Source: Amoebidium appalachense (taxonomy: Eukaryota > Ichthyosporea). Taken from it: a stretch of DNA of 64,000 nucleotides. The notes under the pieces were generated by a model. It searched no databases, was not told where the DNA came from, and was given only the letters and a program-made list of their open reading frames with translations. Below, in pieces: positions 1-62,095 of this stretch (position 1 is the first letter of the stretch; each line of letters opens with the position of its first letter). The DNA lies in the NCBI GenBank assembly GCA_963693365.1, contig CAVNZM010000014.1:6200001-6264000 (forward strand), in the 5' to 3' direction. Both the position numbers and the translations under genes were made by a program.

Positions 1-29
1 CCTTGTTCCACGTGCACACGCCAAGAAAT

Positions 30-200
30 GGGCAATATTTGATATCGCCCTCACCTTATTCCACACCCCAAGAAGAGGGCGATATTTGATATCGCCCTCA
101 CCTTGTTCCACACCCCAAGAAGAGGGCGATATCTGATATCGCCCTCACCTTGTTCCACACCCAAGAAGAGGGTGATAAATGATATAGCCGTGGCAATAGC
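30..200. repeat. 47-bp tandem repeat with internal palindrome
   Basis: About three and a half copies of a 47-base unit begin near positions 30, 77, 124 and 170. Each starts with a near-perfect palindrome, GGGCGATATTTGATATCGCCC split by one base, followed by a spacer ending in CCAAGAAGA. A further half-copy lies near 290-310. No gene is visible here. Confidence 0.85.
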
Positions 201-504
201 TTCTGGCAAAGTGTCTCCACAAGACAAGGGCGAGCAATGTAATACCCTGGCAAGGTGTCCCCACCCTGTCCTAGCAAGAATTCGAAGGGGGCGATGTCTG
301 ATATCGCCCTGGCCCTGTCCCGAATTTCCTAACAAGATCACACAGTTTGCGTTGTTTCACATGACGCCCCGCACCAGGTACGCGTGTAGGACCATGTGCA
401 GCCCAAAAGGAACGAGCACAGTGAACACTCGAGTCTCCAGTGAGTCGACACGAGTCTATTCGAAAGTCGAGTAGTCGACTGCCGGGCGGCGGGTCGGAGA
501 TCTC

Positions 505-871
505 TGTATGAGTGAGATTGTCCCACAATCACACGCATATGAATTTGTACTTGGAGTCATAGGCAGAGACCAGATCCGCCGAGACCCTGCCCGAGCCTCA
601 TGGCTTCCCCTATACTATGCCGCTGATTACGCTCATATATGGTAGCAGAGACAGTCCGACCGCCCTCTGATGGCCTAGCCGCTTTCCACTGCGCACTGCT
701 ATGAGCTCGGGGCGAGCTCACTCCCGCCGCCGAGATGTATGAGTGAGATTGTCCCACAATCACACGCATATGAATTTGTACTTGGAGTCATAGGCAGAGA
801 CCAGATCCGCCGAGACCCTGCCCGAGCCTCATGGCTCCCCCTATACTATGCCGCTGATTACGCTCATATAT
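505..871. repeat. Tandem duplication, period 231 bp
   Basis: A block of about 136 bases at 505-640 recurs almost unchanged at 736-871, starting TGTATGAGTGAGATTG and ending near GCTCATATAT. The roughly 95 bases between copies are unique. Open frames crossing it are short and differ between copies, so it does not look coding. Confidence 0.85.
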
Positions 872-1929
872 CTCTACATGCACCTTCTAACGATTGGTCG
901 CCCGAACAAAATTCCGATCATTCCATTCACTGATCAAGCAAGTCTGTCTCATGTCTAAGAAAGAATCGCGATATGCGATGTCGTCCTCAAGCCCATCTCC
1001 CCATCTAAAGACAAAGGCCCAGAGGGCGGCCAATTGTGTGAATGTATATACATATATATCAAAAATAGAAAAGCACCCCTCGCCTCACACTTGAAGAGGT
1101 TACCGTCGACAGTTTCCAAGGTCGCTTTCCCCGTACCTATTCTGCCCCCACTGCAGATCGATAACTACATCAGAACAGACTCTAGTTCATTGGATTTTTA
1201 TAATAAATGCAACCTGTTAGCTAATGTATTAGAACCGGAGGTTATTGGCGGTTTTATTCTCTTTTCTTCCTCTCTTCCTCAATATATCCGTTTTAAGATG
1301 ACTATCCTAGATCACTTTATTAATGCTGCACAGTACTGTATGATATTGTGATCCGGTGCCTTAATTAACTTTCTTTCGGAGCTACCGATGCTAGCCTCTG
1401 CTTACCCATAATATGTAATAGGGGTGTCATATACTACGATGGCGCTCATTGTTGCCTAGCATGTACATATGTCACTGGCTGCATTTGATTGGCTGTGCTG
1501 GAAAACGCAGTAGGCCGTCGAATGTGGCTGGGCCTCCGGCCAGGGTTCGAAGGACGGTGGAGCCCATTAACGGAAGTCGAAATCCCGTTTCGGAAAACCT
1601 CTTCGAAAATCGGAATGCTCCGTTGGAGCAGGCCCACCAAAAATCGTAATCGTCGCGCATCAGTAAACTAGGGCATGCTTATTTGTGCCTATATTGCATC
1701 AAAATGTAATTATAATGCATATACTCAAAAACCCCTGTGGTTATTAGAGGCCTTCCTGGTGTTGGCAGTTGAAGCTTTGAAGGAATAAAAGGGAAATATG
1801 AAGTGCATTAATGCACAATATATATATACATTTTGTCTACGTATATACGTACGGTCACGTCCTCTTACACATATGTGCGGCAGTGCCAGTGTGTATGAGG
1901 ATATATACTATGTGTGCATATGTATCTAG
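872..1929. other. Unique AT-moderate DNA, no gene recognised
   Basis: This stretch has ordinary composition with short open frames on both strands, none longer than about 105 codons and none resembling a known protein. It probably includes the degraded 5' part of the neighbouring hAT element. Confidence 0.5.
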
Positions 1930-2782
1930 TTCCTGTGTGTGTCACTGTGTCCGTGGCCTTATTTTTTCCCAGTGCACGCATTTCCTTTTATTTGACGCTC
2001 GAAGAACAGTATTTTGGTCGCAATACCACGTACGGAACGGAGGGGGGAGCCAACCTTATGACGTTTTGCAAGGCTACCATTTGCCAAAACAAAGTAGTGT
2101 ACAAAGAAAGCCCGATGCACATACCTCCCATGCAAACGATGCAGGATGTTTACTCGATTGTCTTGGATCACATGTACAAATACGTGCAAGCCTTCATTGA
2201 TAACTTGCAAAACCGATTCCCCTCGGACGAGTGCACTGAGGCTATGGACGTGTTTGTTCCATCGAAGTTCCCCATTACCAGAAGCAGCCTCGAAGCATAC
2301 AGAAACGACAAGATTAGAGTGCTCGCTGGGTTCTATGGGTCTGTTAAAACAGTGGGCGGAACGAATTATATACCCCCAATTGCCGCCGAAGATGTGATAG
2401 ATCAGTGGCCACGTGCCAAACAAATTATCTTTGAGCACCGGCATCTCCTTGAGGTTAAAGTAGAAAATGTACCGTGTTGGATATAGGTCTCTGAACGAGG
2501 CATGGGCCGATCTCGGTAAGATAGAAACTTTGCAATCATATTGTGCTGCTGTACTTGAGTTGGTTAACATTGTGAAAATAATCCCAATTAGTAATGCAAC
2601 AAGTGAACGTGGCTTCTCTGGTGTGAATATCATTAAGACTTCTCTCACTTGAAGCACGTATGACAACACAGACAGTGCACAATCAGCTCATGATAGCCAT
2701 GAATGGGCCGGATATAGAGGCAGATGTGAAGCACGTGAAAGCTGCATGCTTAAGTTTCAGAAAGAAATGGCTAAGAAATTAG
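1930..2782 (+). pseudogene. hAT-family transposase relic (C-terminal part)
   Basis: Three successive plus-strand frames together read as the C-terminal part of a hAT transposase. The first frame (to a stop at about 2486) resembles the helical region before the dimerisation domain. The second (about 2467-2652) holds the hallmark dimerisation motif, with residues IPISNATSERGFSGVN. The third (about 2648-2782) continues the conserved tail and ends at a TAG. Two frameshifts, near 2470-2485 and 2645, break the protein. The N-terminal BED finger and DDE catalytic part were not seen, so the copy is dead and truncated. Terminal inverted repeats and an 8-bp target duplication were not identified. Assignment to hAT is from the motif; subfamily is not claimed. 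Confidence 0.75.
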
Positions 2783-3029
2783 TTAGAAAGGGCAAACTGA
2801 AAGGGTTGACTGTAGAAGGGGCCAAGGAGCAGCTGGAAAAGGCCCAGGTGGCTGGCCGAGGCAGCAGCCCAAAAGAAGGCTCTGGCAGATTTCCTGGCTT
2901 TTGACTGGAACAGGGTGCACAATGTTACAGTATGTTGCCAACCCTTTCAAATAAGTTGGATCTCTCTGACAAAACACCAGCACCTAGTAACCGTCAAGTA
3001 GTGTCCCTTGTTTTTATTTAAAAATTCTG

Positions 3030-3619
3030 GGGGAGGGGAGGGGAGGCCTAGGGAGGGGGGGGGGGGGGGGGGTGAGTTGAGGCAGCAACATGGGAAGCTC
3101 AGGCAGAAATCGAATGTTTGGGGGGGGGGGGAGAGGGGGGGGGGGAGGGGAGGGGGAAAGAAAATTACGTTGGGTGGTTGTGTTTGTGTTTGTGTGTGTG
3201 TGAGTATTTTTCTTTGCAATTGTGTGTGTGTGTGTGTGGTGGGTATGTATGCACGGTGCATGTGTCTGTGTGTATGTGTACAGGTGTGGGCCGTGTGTGC
3301 CACTTTGTGTCAGCGGTAATGGGTGTGTGTGTGTCTATGTTGTGTGCATATGTGCGTACATGTGCACGCGTGTGTGTGTGTGTATGTGTGTGTGTTTGTG
3401 TGTGTGTGTGTGTGCATGACATTGTGTGCATGTGTGTGTGTGTTTTGTGTCAACGGTTATGGTGTGTGTGTACTATGATGTAATATGCCAGTAGTGTCAC
3501 GGTGTATGTATGTGTGTGTGTGTGCAGTGTGGTGTGTATGTATGCAGGGTGTGTGTGTCTGTGTATGTGTGTGTACATGCCAGTGTGGGTGTGGGTGTTT
3601 GTACCAACGGTTTCTTGTG

Positions 3620-3654
<35 letters not shown>

Positions 3655-3790
3655 GCCACGGGGTGTGTGTGCGTGCGCCGTGTACATGGTGTGTGTGTGC
3701 AGTGTAAGTGTGTGTGTGTGTGTGTGTGTGTTTGTTTGTGGGTGGGTGGGTGGGTGGGTGCATAGCATGTGATTGTACAGGGTGGATGCA
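3030..3790. repeat. Poly-G blocks and degenerate (GT)n region
   Basis: Two poly-G-rich blocks (about 3053-3072 and 3118-3155) are followed by roughly 600 bases of interrupted (GT)n with internal near-duplications. All long open frames here are Cys-Val or His-Thr repeat translations and are not genes. Confidence 0.9.
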
Positions 3791-4046
3791 TGTGCACGTT
3801 TGTAATACAGTTATCATGATCTGAGATAGTATGTGCCTGTGCACGTGTCCTAGCCTAGGTCACATGTGTGGATGTCACGGCTGTGTATGTATGTGCATGT
3901 GTGTTTTTGAACGGAACACAGTGGTGCACAGTGTGTGTATTGCCTGCCATTTAAGACGCGTGCCACTGATCGTGATACACGTGGCACCTGCACCTGGTGG
4001 CCGTCGACTCTGAGCATCTAGATCCATTCCATGTTTAGGGCCTTCC

Positions 4047-4602
4047 TGGGGGGGAAGGGGGGGGGGGGGGGGGGGGGGGGTACTAGTAGGGGGGGGGGGG
4101 GGGGGATCCGCCTGAGAGGGGGGAGGGGGAGGGGGGGGGGGGAGGGGGTGAGGCCGGAGCGGCGGTGGGGGAGAAGGAGGGGCAGCACTGGTGGAGGGAA
4201 CGGTGGGCAGCGGAGGAGGGGGGAATGGGGTTCGATTTCTGGGGGGGGGAAGTTTTGAAGTGGAGGCCGGCCTATATATATACATGCGCAGGCATATGCA
4301 TTGTATGTTCATGTGGCCATGCATGGCTATGATGCATATGTGGTGTCACGGCTGTGTGTGTGTGAATGTGTGTGTGTGTGTATGGGTGTGTGTGTGTGTG
4401 CGCGCGCGTGGGTGCGTGCATAAATCAGTTTGGTGTGACAACATGTACATACATGTGCTAGGCTGGCGCTGCAGTCAGGGTCTGCCATTGAACATTCTAC
4501 AGGGACAGGGTGACACGTACGTACGTGTGCAGCTTGTGTGGGTGGTGTATGCCCCGTGTATGATGAGACCTGCGAGGTCATGAGAAGCCTTCCCCCCGGG
4601 GG

Positions 4603-4666
<64 letters not shown>
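4047..4666. repeat. G-rich tracts including a 62-base poly-G run
   Basis: Positions 4047-4260 are G-rich with interruptions, 4350-4410 is (GT)n, and 4605-4666 is an uninterrupted run of 62 G. Sequence on both sides of the long run is unique. No coding signal is visible. Confidence 0.9.
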
Positions 4667-5295
4667 CTCTCGGGCGTTCCGAATCGGCCGGGACGATTTT
4701 CGGAACTGTGTTTTCAAATATCGGAAATTCCGATTTTTTTTCGTAACTTCGAACCCTGCCTCCGGCAGTGTCCACGCATTAAAAAGTGTGTAAACCCCCC
4801 TTTTATACACCTTCCTACCTATAATAAGCATGATAAATTTGCTGCGGGCCTATGAAGGAGGGCCTGGAATTGGAGATTAGCGAAAAGCCAGACTGAGTGA
4901 GAAATTGGCAGCCACAGTCACCACACAAGGGTGTATGTACGTCAGTAGCCTGTAAAGCACAGAAAGGGCCTCGACTTTGTCTCTGCAAAAATGTTGAGAA
5001 TGTTTGTATTTTTGGGTAACAACCCATTTCCCTGCTTAACAGCAGTAGAATCGTTGTGCCCGTCCCTCAGGAAAAGCCATGTCAACACGGGCAAGAGGTC
5101 AAGAACATATCCTGCAACTTTGGCATCTTTCACATACATATGCATGAGAAAAAGGCCGCCCTTGGGATCCACCTGCATTGAGCAATAGTTGAAAACTCGT
5201 GTGAAAGGGGCACGTGAACACATGTGCACGGCCGTCGGTTGTTGATATTACAACAACATCTGAGACCTGTAGCATGCGTACACATGCACAGATAC

Positions 5296-5296
<1 letters not shown>
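4667..5296. other. Unique DNA without a recognisable gene
   Basis: Complex sequence with open frames up to about 95 codons on the minus strand, none with a recognisable domain or clear splice signals. I see no supported gene. Confidence 0.4.
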
Positions 5297-6162
<866 letters not shown>

Positions 6163-6220
6163 TCCAATTTCTAGTTCACGTTTGTCCTCTGTGAGTGTAC
6201 ATAACTTGAAGAAGGTTTTT

Positions 6221-6712
6221 TTAAAAACCATCTCTTCTCCACTTTTGCACGTGTTTTAGCTGCTGCTGCTGCCACTGTCCAGTGTTACGTAGTGTGGTGT
6301 GTGATGGGGACTCGATGACTAGTCGATGTGTTTTGTGCAGTAAAGCAACAATAGTAATAATAGAGTCAATGATCTGCTTCGGAATCCATGACTGTGGCAT
6401 TGAAGGCACTGCTTTATATAGCCTTTGACCACTCAATGGTGGCCCCTCGCACACCCATGTGGTGGACCACTTAGGCACAGCGTGGCCGAAATTTTTAATT
6501 CGAAGGCACAGCCAAAATACCTCTTGAAAAGTTAACTGTGCAAGTGGGGGAATGATTGACTCGGGATTTGGCCCTGGAATAAACAGAAGCAGTCGTTCAC
6601 CAGACCAGTTGCAGGTAACTGTAGGTAAACTGTTACTGCGAACAACTAAACATATTTTCTGCAGAGAGTAATAAGGAACTAAGCATATGAATTCACATGG
6701 TTTATGGCCCAC
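6221..6712 (-). other. Unassigned 163-codon open frame in unique DNA
   Basis: This minus-strand frame is the longest open stretch outside simple repeats in the left part of the window. It begins with GTG, not ATG, in the conceptual start, and I recognise no family. The composition (Leu, Pro, Trp and Cys scattered, QQQQ near the end) does not look like a microsatellite translation. It could be an exon or old transposon sequence, or it could be open by chance. It lies about 1.1 kb beyond the 3' end of the kinase gene on the same strand, with a poly-G run between. Confidence 0.2.
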
Positions 6713-7210
6713 TGGGTTTCAATAAAACCTTGTGACCTTGTGATAAAGTTAGACATGACGGTGGTTGCACACGGTGGTGAAGCCATCTCCTCGCCGAGTA
6801 TCTCCTTGTCAGCTGCAGTGTCACGTGCCCGCACATTTACTCGCACAAGAGCACACCCACGCACTCACACACACGCGCGCGCTCAAACACACACCAGCGC
6901 GCACATGACGTGCACACACGCACACACACGCACAAAAAAAAAAAAAGAAAGAAAGAAAAAAAGAAGAAGAAAGGGAGAAAAAACACGTGCACACGACCAC
7001 ACACATACACTGTCATGTACCTGCACTCATGCACAGACTACAGACACACAACGCACGCACACACACACACACACAAATTTGTACACACACACACGCACAC
7101 ACTGACGCGCACACACGAATTTGCCAAGTCACCCCTCCTTTTTCCAATGACAAAGTGGTGACACTTTGGCCCGGAGTCCAAGTTTCCAGTTGGACTATAC
7201 TTTGGCCTGC

Positions 7211-7214
<4 letters not shown>

Positions 7215-7265
<51 letters not shown>
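7215..7265. repeat. Poly-G run, 51 bases
   Basis: An uninterrupted G run lies about 580 bases downstream of the kinase stop codon. On the transcribed minus strand it would read as poly-C if the transcript extends this far. Confidence 0.9.
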
Positions 7266-7266
<1 letters not shown>

Positions 7267-7847
7267 AAGTTCATGCATACATACGTCTTTATATAACCAA
7301 GAGGTCACAGTGCAATTGCTAAGCCATCAAGTTCAACCTGTCAAGTTTTATTTGCTTGGGTATATGCTGACATGTCCACTTCAGTTTCTCCTCCCCCGGG
7401 GCCCCACACCACCACACAAAAATTGCTTGGCTAAAATCAAAACAGAATAAGAAACGGTATAACAAAAAGGGAAGCCGATCGGGCAATGAGCCTTCCAGCT
7501 TCAGGGGTAAGTAGCATTCGCAGAAATATACACAAAAAGAAGGAAAAAAGTACATTTATGTGGTTTTTACGCAGAGTGCTAACGGACTCAAATTAAGATA
7601 TCAAGCAATATTGCAAATTCGAAGAAAAATCGGAATGTTCACACAGGGAAATTCCCGAGAATTCTAAAAAATTGAAGTATGTTACTGTTGAACAGTAAGA
7701 ACAGAAAGAACAGTAAGTGGGGCGATAAGACATCAAAACTTACGTAAAATGATTGCATATTTACTCTTTACACAGATAAGCTAAGTATAATTCAAAATCT
7801 TTTCTGGAAAAACAAAACTGGATACACCGGAAATACGATTTATCGAT

Positions 7848-13834
<5,987 letters not shown>

Positions 13835-14474
13835 GTTTGCTCCAAAAGGAAACCTCCCTGCCTCCTTCGCTTTGCGTAAAAACGTGGCATAGCGAACGAC
13901 ATAAGGAAGCGGGCGCCTCACAAGGCCTAACCAGCACTACCGAGTTACCCCTTCACCTAATCCTTGTGACATGCAATTGAATAAAAAGTTTACGCCCTCC
14001 CACAAAAGCACCCATAACAGCACCGTAATTTCTAAAATGTAAACATACGGCTTCTGCTGTGGTGGATAGGATGATGACCCTAGCCAACTAGCAACATGGA
14101 ATCCAGATCTTCCACAAGGGCTTGTGGGTGTGTGTGCAAAGATGAAGCTAATAACAGCTCAGGTTAAATCTTCGTTTTTCTATTTATGTGGATGACAAGC
14201 CCAGAAGAAAACATGAACGAATAGGTTTGAAAAGACGCACATGCAGGAAAGATGATGACACAAAAACATAACTTTCTAAAGAGAAAGGAAACCTCGTCAT
14301 GACTGAGGACCCAAACCGCGCGTGAAGCCTTCTGTATGCAAAGTTAAAGACTGAGCAGTAACGCGCTACCTTTGTTTCCTATATATGGATATCTAGTTAC
14401 CACACATAGTTAAAAATATGTAAAAAAGCCATATATAGATATACGCTGTTCCTTGTGCTATCTGTTTTCGTTAA

Positions 14475-14555
14475 CCAATGAAGTAGAAACATTGTAACCA
14501 ATAAAAATCCACGAAGTATTATCATACTTAGTGTTTAGAACTATTTATCCATTGG
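14475..14555. promoter_or_regulatory. Three CCAAT boxes
   Basis: CCAAT occurs at 14475-14479 and 14498-14502, and its inverse ATTGG at 14551-14555. The first two are flanked by TTAA or GTAA on the left. The spacing and closeness to the E2F site fit NF-Y-bound cell-cycle promoters as known in animals. Confidence 0.5.
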
Positions 14556-14568
14556 TTTGTAACAGCAC

Positions 14569-14580
14569 TTTTGGCGGGAA
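14569..14580. promoter_or_regulatory. E2F-type site TTTTGGCGGGAA
   Basis: The sequence is a full match to the E2F consensus TTTSGCGC or its GGCGGGAA variant. It sits between two genes expected to peak at the G1/S transition. Binding is inferred from sequence only. Confidence 0.6.
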
Positions 14581-14947
14581 TTTTTGGATTGAACATATTA
14601 GGTCCTAGACTCCCGGTAAGTTACGTATACCCGGGCCGAGCACATATATCGACTGAGAAACGAGCCTTTCGAAGTTAGAATCCGAAGTTCTTGTTCATGT
14701 AGTTCATGTGTTCGCCTCCTGCATTATTTTCACCCTCTATCACTCTGCAATTGACAGGGTCACAAACTACTTGCATTTTGAGCAACCTTATCCCCCATGC
14801 ACGCGTAGATCACATCCCTGTCAGCAGCAGAGAATACGCATTCTTTTTCACTCCAACGTAGCCTCTACATGTTATTCACTTATACAAGTTTTTGCATGTG
14901 GCCTGTGATGTTCTTGTTTACTATGAACTAGCACTGGGGAAGAGACC

Positions 14948-58459
<43,512 letters not shown>

Positions 58460-58668
58460 GCCATTCATCATTCAGTAATGGTGGGGCAACATCATAAACC
58501 TTCTTACATATGTTTCATCTTACTAATAATCGCCGGATTTCTTTTTGATACTATATAAAACCCGAACAAAGAACAGATCCTTTTCTCGTTCTTTTTTTTA
58601 AGAGCAGGTATAGTTGTTTGGTGAAGGCAACTTGACAAAACCGCAGGTACGACGTACACACGTTGACG
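58460..58668. other. Short spacer after TONSL
   Basis: Unique AT-rich DNA between the TONSL stop and the inverted-repeat arm, expected to hold the 3' untranslated region. No canonical poly(A) signal was seen. Confidence 0.4.
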
Positions 58669-59140
58669 TTTGCGCTCGAGCTAAGATCACGTTGCCACAC
58701 TGCCTTTCTGGCAATATTGAAGGCAGGTTTTCTTATCTTTTCAGACGCCGGCACATTCAATCGGAGGACAAATGGTTTTTCGCCCACAACAGCACTTAAC
58801 ACCTGTTGGTGCCAATCCCCTTGTTTTCCTTAACCGCGCCCAACCATGGGAACGGTTGGGCATCCTTCAGACAGAACTTCCGGATCTCGCTCGACTATGC
58901 ATGGGGTCCTTTGGTGGGTGTGGCCGTTAAAGAAACAAACACTGTGATGGTAGCTAAACAGGTGCAGGCTTTAATTTTCTCTTCAATCTGAGGAAAACAG
59001 ATCGCTGGTGTGTGTTCGTAGTTGATTGAATGAACCGATGTCTCGGCATCATAAGTCTTTGCTTGGTCTAGAATGCCTTGGTATGGATACACCTCGCGCA
59101 TTAAGACACTTTTGGCCAAAAACGTGTGTGTGTGTGTGTG

Positions 59141-59199
<59 letters not shown>

Positions 59200-59355
59200 G
59201 GGGGGAGGCAGAGAGAGAGAAAGCTGAGAGAGATGGAGAGAGGGAGCCATGAATGATTGATGAGGAAGATTGAGTCTGACAGTCCATAGTGTCTTAATAT
59301 TATATACAAGATAGTTGGAGAGATGGCGAGCATGCACAAATAGTACGTCACCAGC
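58669..59355. repeat. Left arm of the large inverted repeat
   Basis: The arm is matched in inverse orientation at 62727-63306, about 95% identical outside simple repeats by eye. It holds a 55-base poly-G run (59143-59197) where the other arm has 17 C, and about 55 extra bases at 59274-59328. Two short frames (one with LDQAKTYDAETSVHSIN, one with AVVGEKPFVLRL) are kept in both arms, but stops separate them. Confidence 0.9.
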
Positions 59356-59695
59356 ACTCAAAAACATTAGCTACGTAACCCTATGGTACCTAGTGTTCAT
59401 CCAAATAAAGTAATTTAAATTGAAAAAAAACTCTAAATGTATCGTTTTATGTACATATGTGCGGTGCAGCCAATGATTGAAAAGTGTCTTGTCCATTATC
59501 ATTTTAAAATAGTAAAACATTTTAAATAAATTGATAGTTGGGAACAAAGGAAATAAAAACATTGTGTAAGCTAAACAGCTTGGCACTGGCACCCAAACAC
59601 CGTTAAATTATAATTGTACATGTGGCAAATCGAGAACATTGCTGTGTACCCAAGATATAATTGTCATGGTGAGTATGCTGGTTCGGACATCCCCC
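59356..59695. other. AT-rich spacer, probable 3' region of the minus-strand gene
   Basis: Unique DNA between the left arm and the stop codon of the coiled-coil gene. No open frame of note. Confidence 0.4.
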
Positions 59696-60870
59696 TCAAC
59701 CTAAAGGTGCTGCACATCCAATAGTGCGAGCGAGTGCTCGCCTTCTCTCCTCAAGCCCCTTCGGAACGACAGCGTTGTACCCTTCCAGATAGGTTTTCAT
59801 TTCAGGCCCGGTCAACTTCTTCAGATCTTCAACGTTGCACAGCGGCGGAAGTTCCTGCGGGGTTCCAAACCAAAATTAATGGTAAAGTTTAGTGCTCCAC
59901 ATCACAGGGCATTAAGAGAATTTCAGTACCAGAAGCCAAGAAACTGAGGGCCGCACGAATGTGTCAACGCTGCTGTGATCACAGTTTCTAAAATGCTTGT
60001 GCGCCATGCCTGAGCGTTAAAATTTGACGCCACCCGCAAGTGGGCTCCACGACACTTCTTCAGGCCTGGGTATTTAGAAAGCTATTTCCACAAGGCATTT
60101 GAAATAAGCTGACAGTGTGAAATGTGAATTGACCGTTGATGCAATGTTATCATTCAATTTATTACACTGACAACTATGTAAAGCAGACGCCTTGCAGCCT
60201 GAATGTTCCTAACTAAAACACTACATACTATTGTTGATTGATGGAACAAGCCTGATACAGCTCGAGTCGAGGGGACTTAGCTCATATTAATGAAAGCTCG
60301 AGGCCCTGGGCACGCGCACGGATATGTTCAACTTTGTGATCATGAAATAGCATTGTGCACATGTGCAATACAGCTGCAGTTGCATGCATTAAATCGTAGC
60401 ATGGCCATTGTGGTAGACAGTGCCATTACTGTGCTAATGACGTCTCTTCAGTCTGTTAACCATAGAAACATAATAGAATAGCCCAAAGCAATGCCTTGAG
60501 ATTGACACTTACATGTGGTGGCTGCGTGGGGTCTGAGCCGTCGGGGAACCGGACGACTTCGAAAGAAACTGCCATCCCGTCGGAGCACGTGCGGTTGAAA
60601 GCCTGTGCAAGATTGCAACACTCATTATAAGTACACACTCTAACAGCATGGATTCTAAAAAGGCCCAAAATCCCCCCCACCTCCCCCATCCCCACTCACA
60701 CCCCGCACACCCACCCTAAGCACAAAGCCCCACCTTACAGTTTTTCTTATGCTGTCTCTCGCCCATACATATTCCCTTCAAGTTGATGGCACCCCAGCTA
60801 CGTAACCCCTCACCCTTAATTTTTTTTTTTTGGTAGTTGTGGCGCGGTGTGTGTGTGTGTTTCTTTTTTT

Positions 60871-60905
<35 letters not shown>

Positions 60906-61465
60906 GGAAATAAGCGCCTGGTCCACAGTTTGATTCTCCAACAGAATCTGACTTCTTAGTTAAATAAATTTTCGTTGCCGTGACTTTCTTATTTGTATAG
61001 TTTAGATTTAACCACATCAATGAAATCGGCATTGACTGGCTATTATGACCTACCGCTTCAATCAGATGCCACTAGATTAAATGGGGTACTTCAAGGTTGT
61101 ATGTGCAATCACTTCCGTAACAGTTCTTTGCTTGGATTGGAACTTACCTTGCACATTCGCTGCTCCATCTTTTTTAACGTGGAATTGAGCTCCTTGTTGT
61201 CGTCCTTGAGCTCCTTGTTGTCGTCCTTGAGCTCCTTGATGTCGGCCTTGAGCTTCTTGATGTCGTCCTTGAGCTCCTTGTGGTTTGCAGTCATCATCTT
61301 AATAATCTCTTCCAGCTTTTCGCCCATGAAGCCTGCATCCCTCAGTCCCGGCAAGTTTGGAAAGAGCGCCAATTGTCCCCCAAGCTCTTTCAAAGACTGT
61401 GCGGAGGCTTCACTAGCTCGCGTGATCTTCTCCATGTCTGGCTGTGCCCCGGCGGCGGCGTCCAT
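59696..61465 (-). CDS. Small coiled-coil protein with Mug135-like C-terminus, three exons
   Basis: Minus-strand exons 61465-61148, 60602-60513 and 59854-59696 join in phase 0 at both introns (GTAAGT donors, CAG acceptors) to give 188 residues. Residues 1-60 include a Met-Asp-Ala start and a stretch ending LPGLRDAGF. Residues 60-105 are a coiled coil made of heptads such as LKDDIKK and LKDDNKE, encoded by near-identical 21-base units. Residues 107-188 read FNRTCSDG, VVRFPDGSDPTQPP, LPPLCNVEDLKKLT, TYLEGY, then EERRRALARTIG. This resembles the Mug135-like domain described from fission yeast and basidiomycetes, whose role is poorly known. No catalytic residues or membrane segments are seen. The gene lies between the arms of an inverted repeat and may be part of a mobile unit. 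The Mug135 link is from memory of the motif order and is tentative. Confidence 0.65.
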
Positions 61466-62042
61466 TTTCGCTTGTGTCTGAGGGTGATCAGGCAATTGTG
61501 CGTGAGGGGATGGTTCGGGCGAAGAGGAATGATTATAAGCCGGCAACGGCAAGGGTATACAGTACGATCTGTGTCTAGGAGGAAGACGGTAAGCTCCCCT
61601 GAGGCAGTGCCTCGCCGGGAGTGAAACGGGATAAAATAAATAAAAAAAAGGCAACGGCAAGGGTAGAAAAGTACAACAAAAGAGAAATGGTATTGCCCTG
61701 TGCACAACAGTAGCTGCACAAGGCAAGGTCAACAGAGTAGTATAAAGGGGTTGCACTGACGTTAGGTGTGCGAGTGCATTGCTTGCAACGAAAGGGCCCT
61801 CGACAGTATGTAAGTTTCTATCTTTTCCACATGAAAAAATCATACATCCACACAGCCAGCCACCAGTTCAAAAATGCACACCCTCCCCCCACCTCTTCGC
61901 TTTCCCTTTCTTCCATACAATAAATCCTGACCCTCTCCATCAGTCCTACTCCACTTGCCGAAAGGGACAGGAAAAAACGGATCTGAAAAAGAACAATATC
62001 GGCTGGGATTCGAACTGGAAGCAGGCGGGAGGAAAAGGCGGT

Positions 62043-62095
<53 letters not shown>

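Larger units (their letters stand above)
13835..14947. promoter_or_regulatory. Divergent promoter region between the kinase and TONSL
   Basis: The 1.1 kb separating the two start codons is the longest repeat-free stretch in this part of the window. It holds a perfect E2F-type site and three CCAAT boxes within about 105 bases (14475-14580), some 370 bases from the TONSL start. TATATA-like runs occur near 14383 and 14433, without clear placement. A bidirectional S-phase promoter is inferred. Transcription start sites are not known. Confidence 0.6.

Noticed and set aside
13835-13921. N-terminal extension of the kinase
   Set aside because: The frame is open upstream but has no ATG before an in-frame TAG. 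The ATG at 13834 matches the usual CHK1 start.
61466-61843. Upstream extension of the coiled-coil protein
   Set aside because: The frame is open for about 125 codons but the sequence is Pro/Leu-rich without conservation. The ATG at 61465 begins the ordered part.
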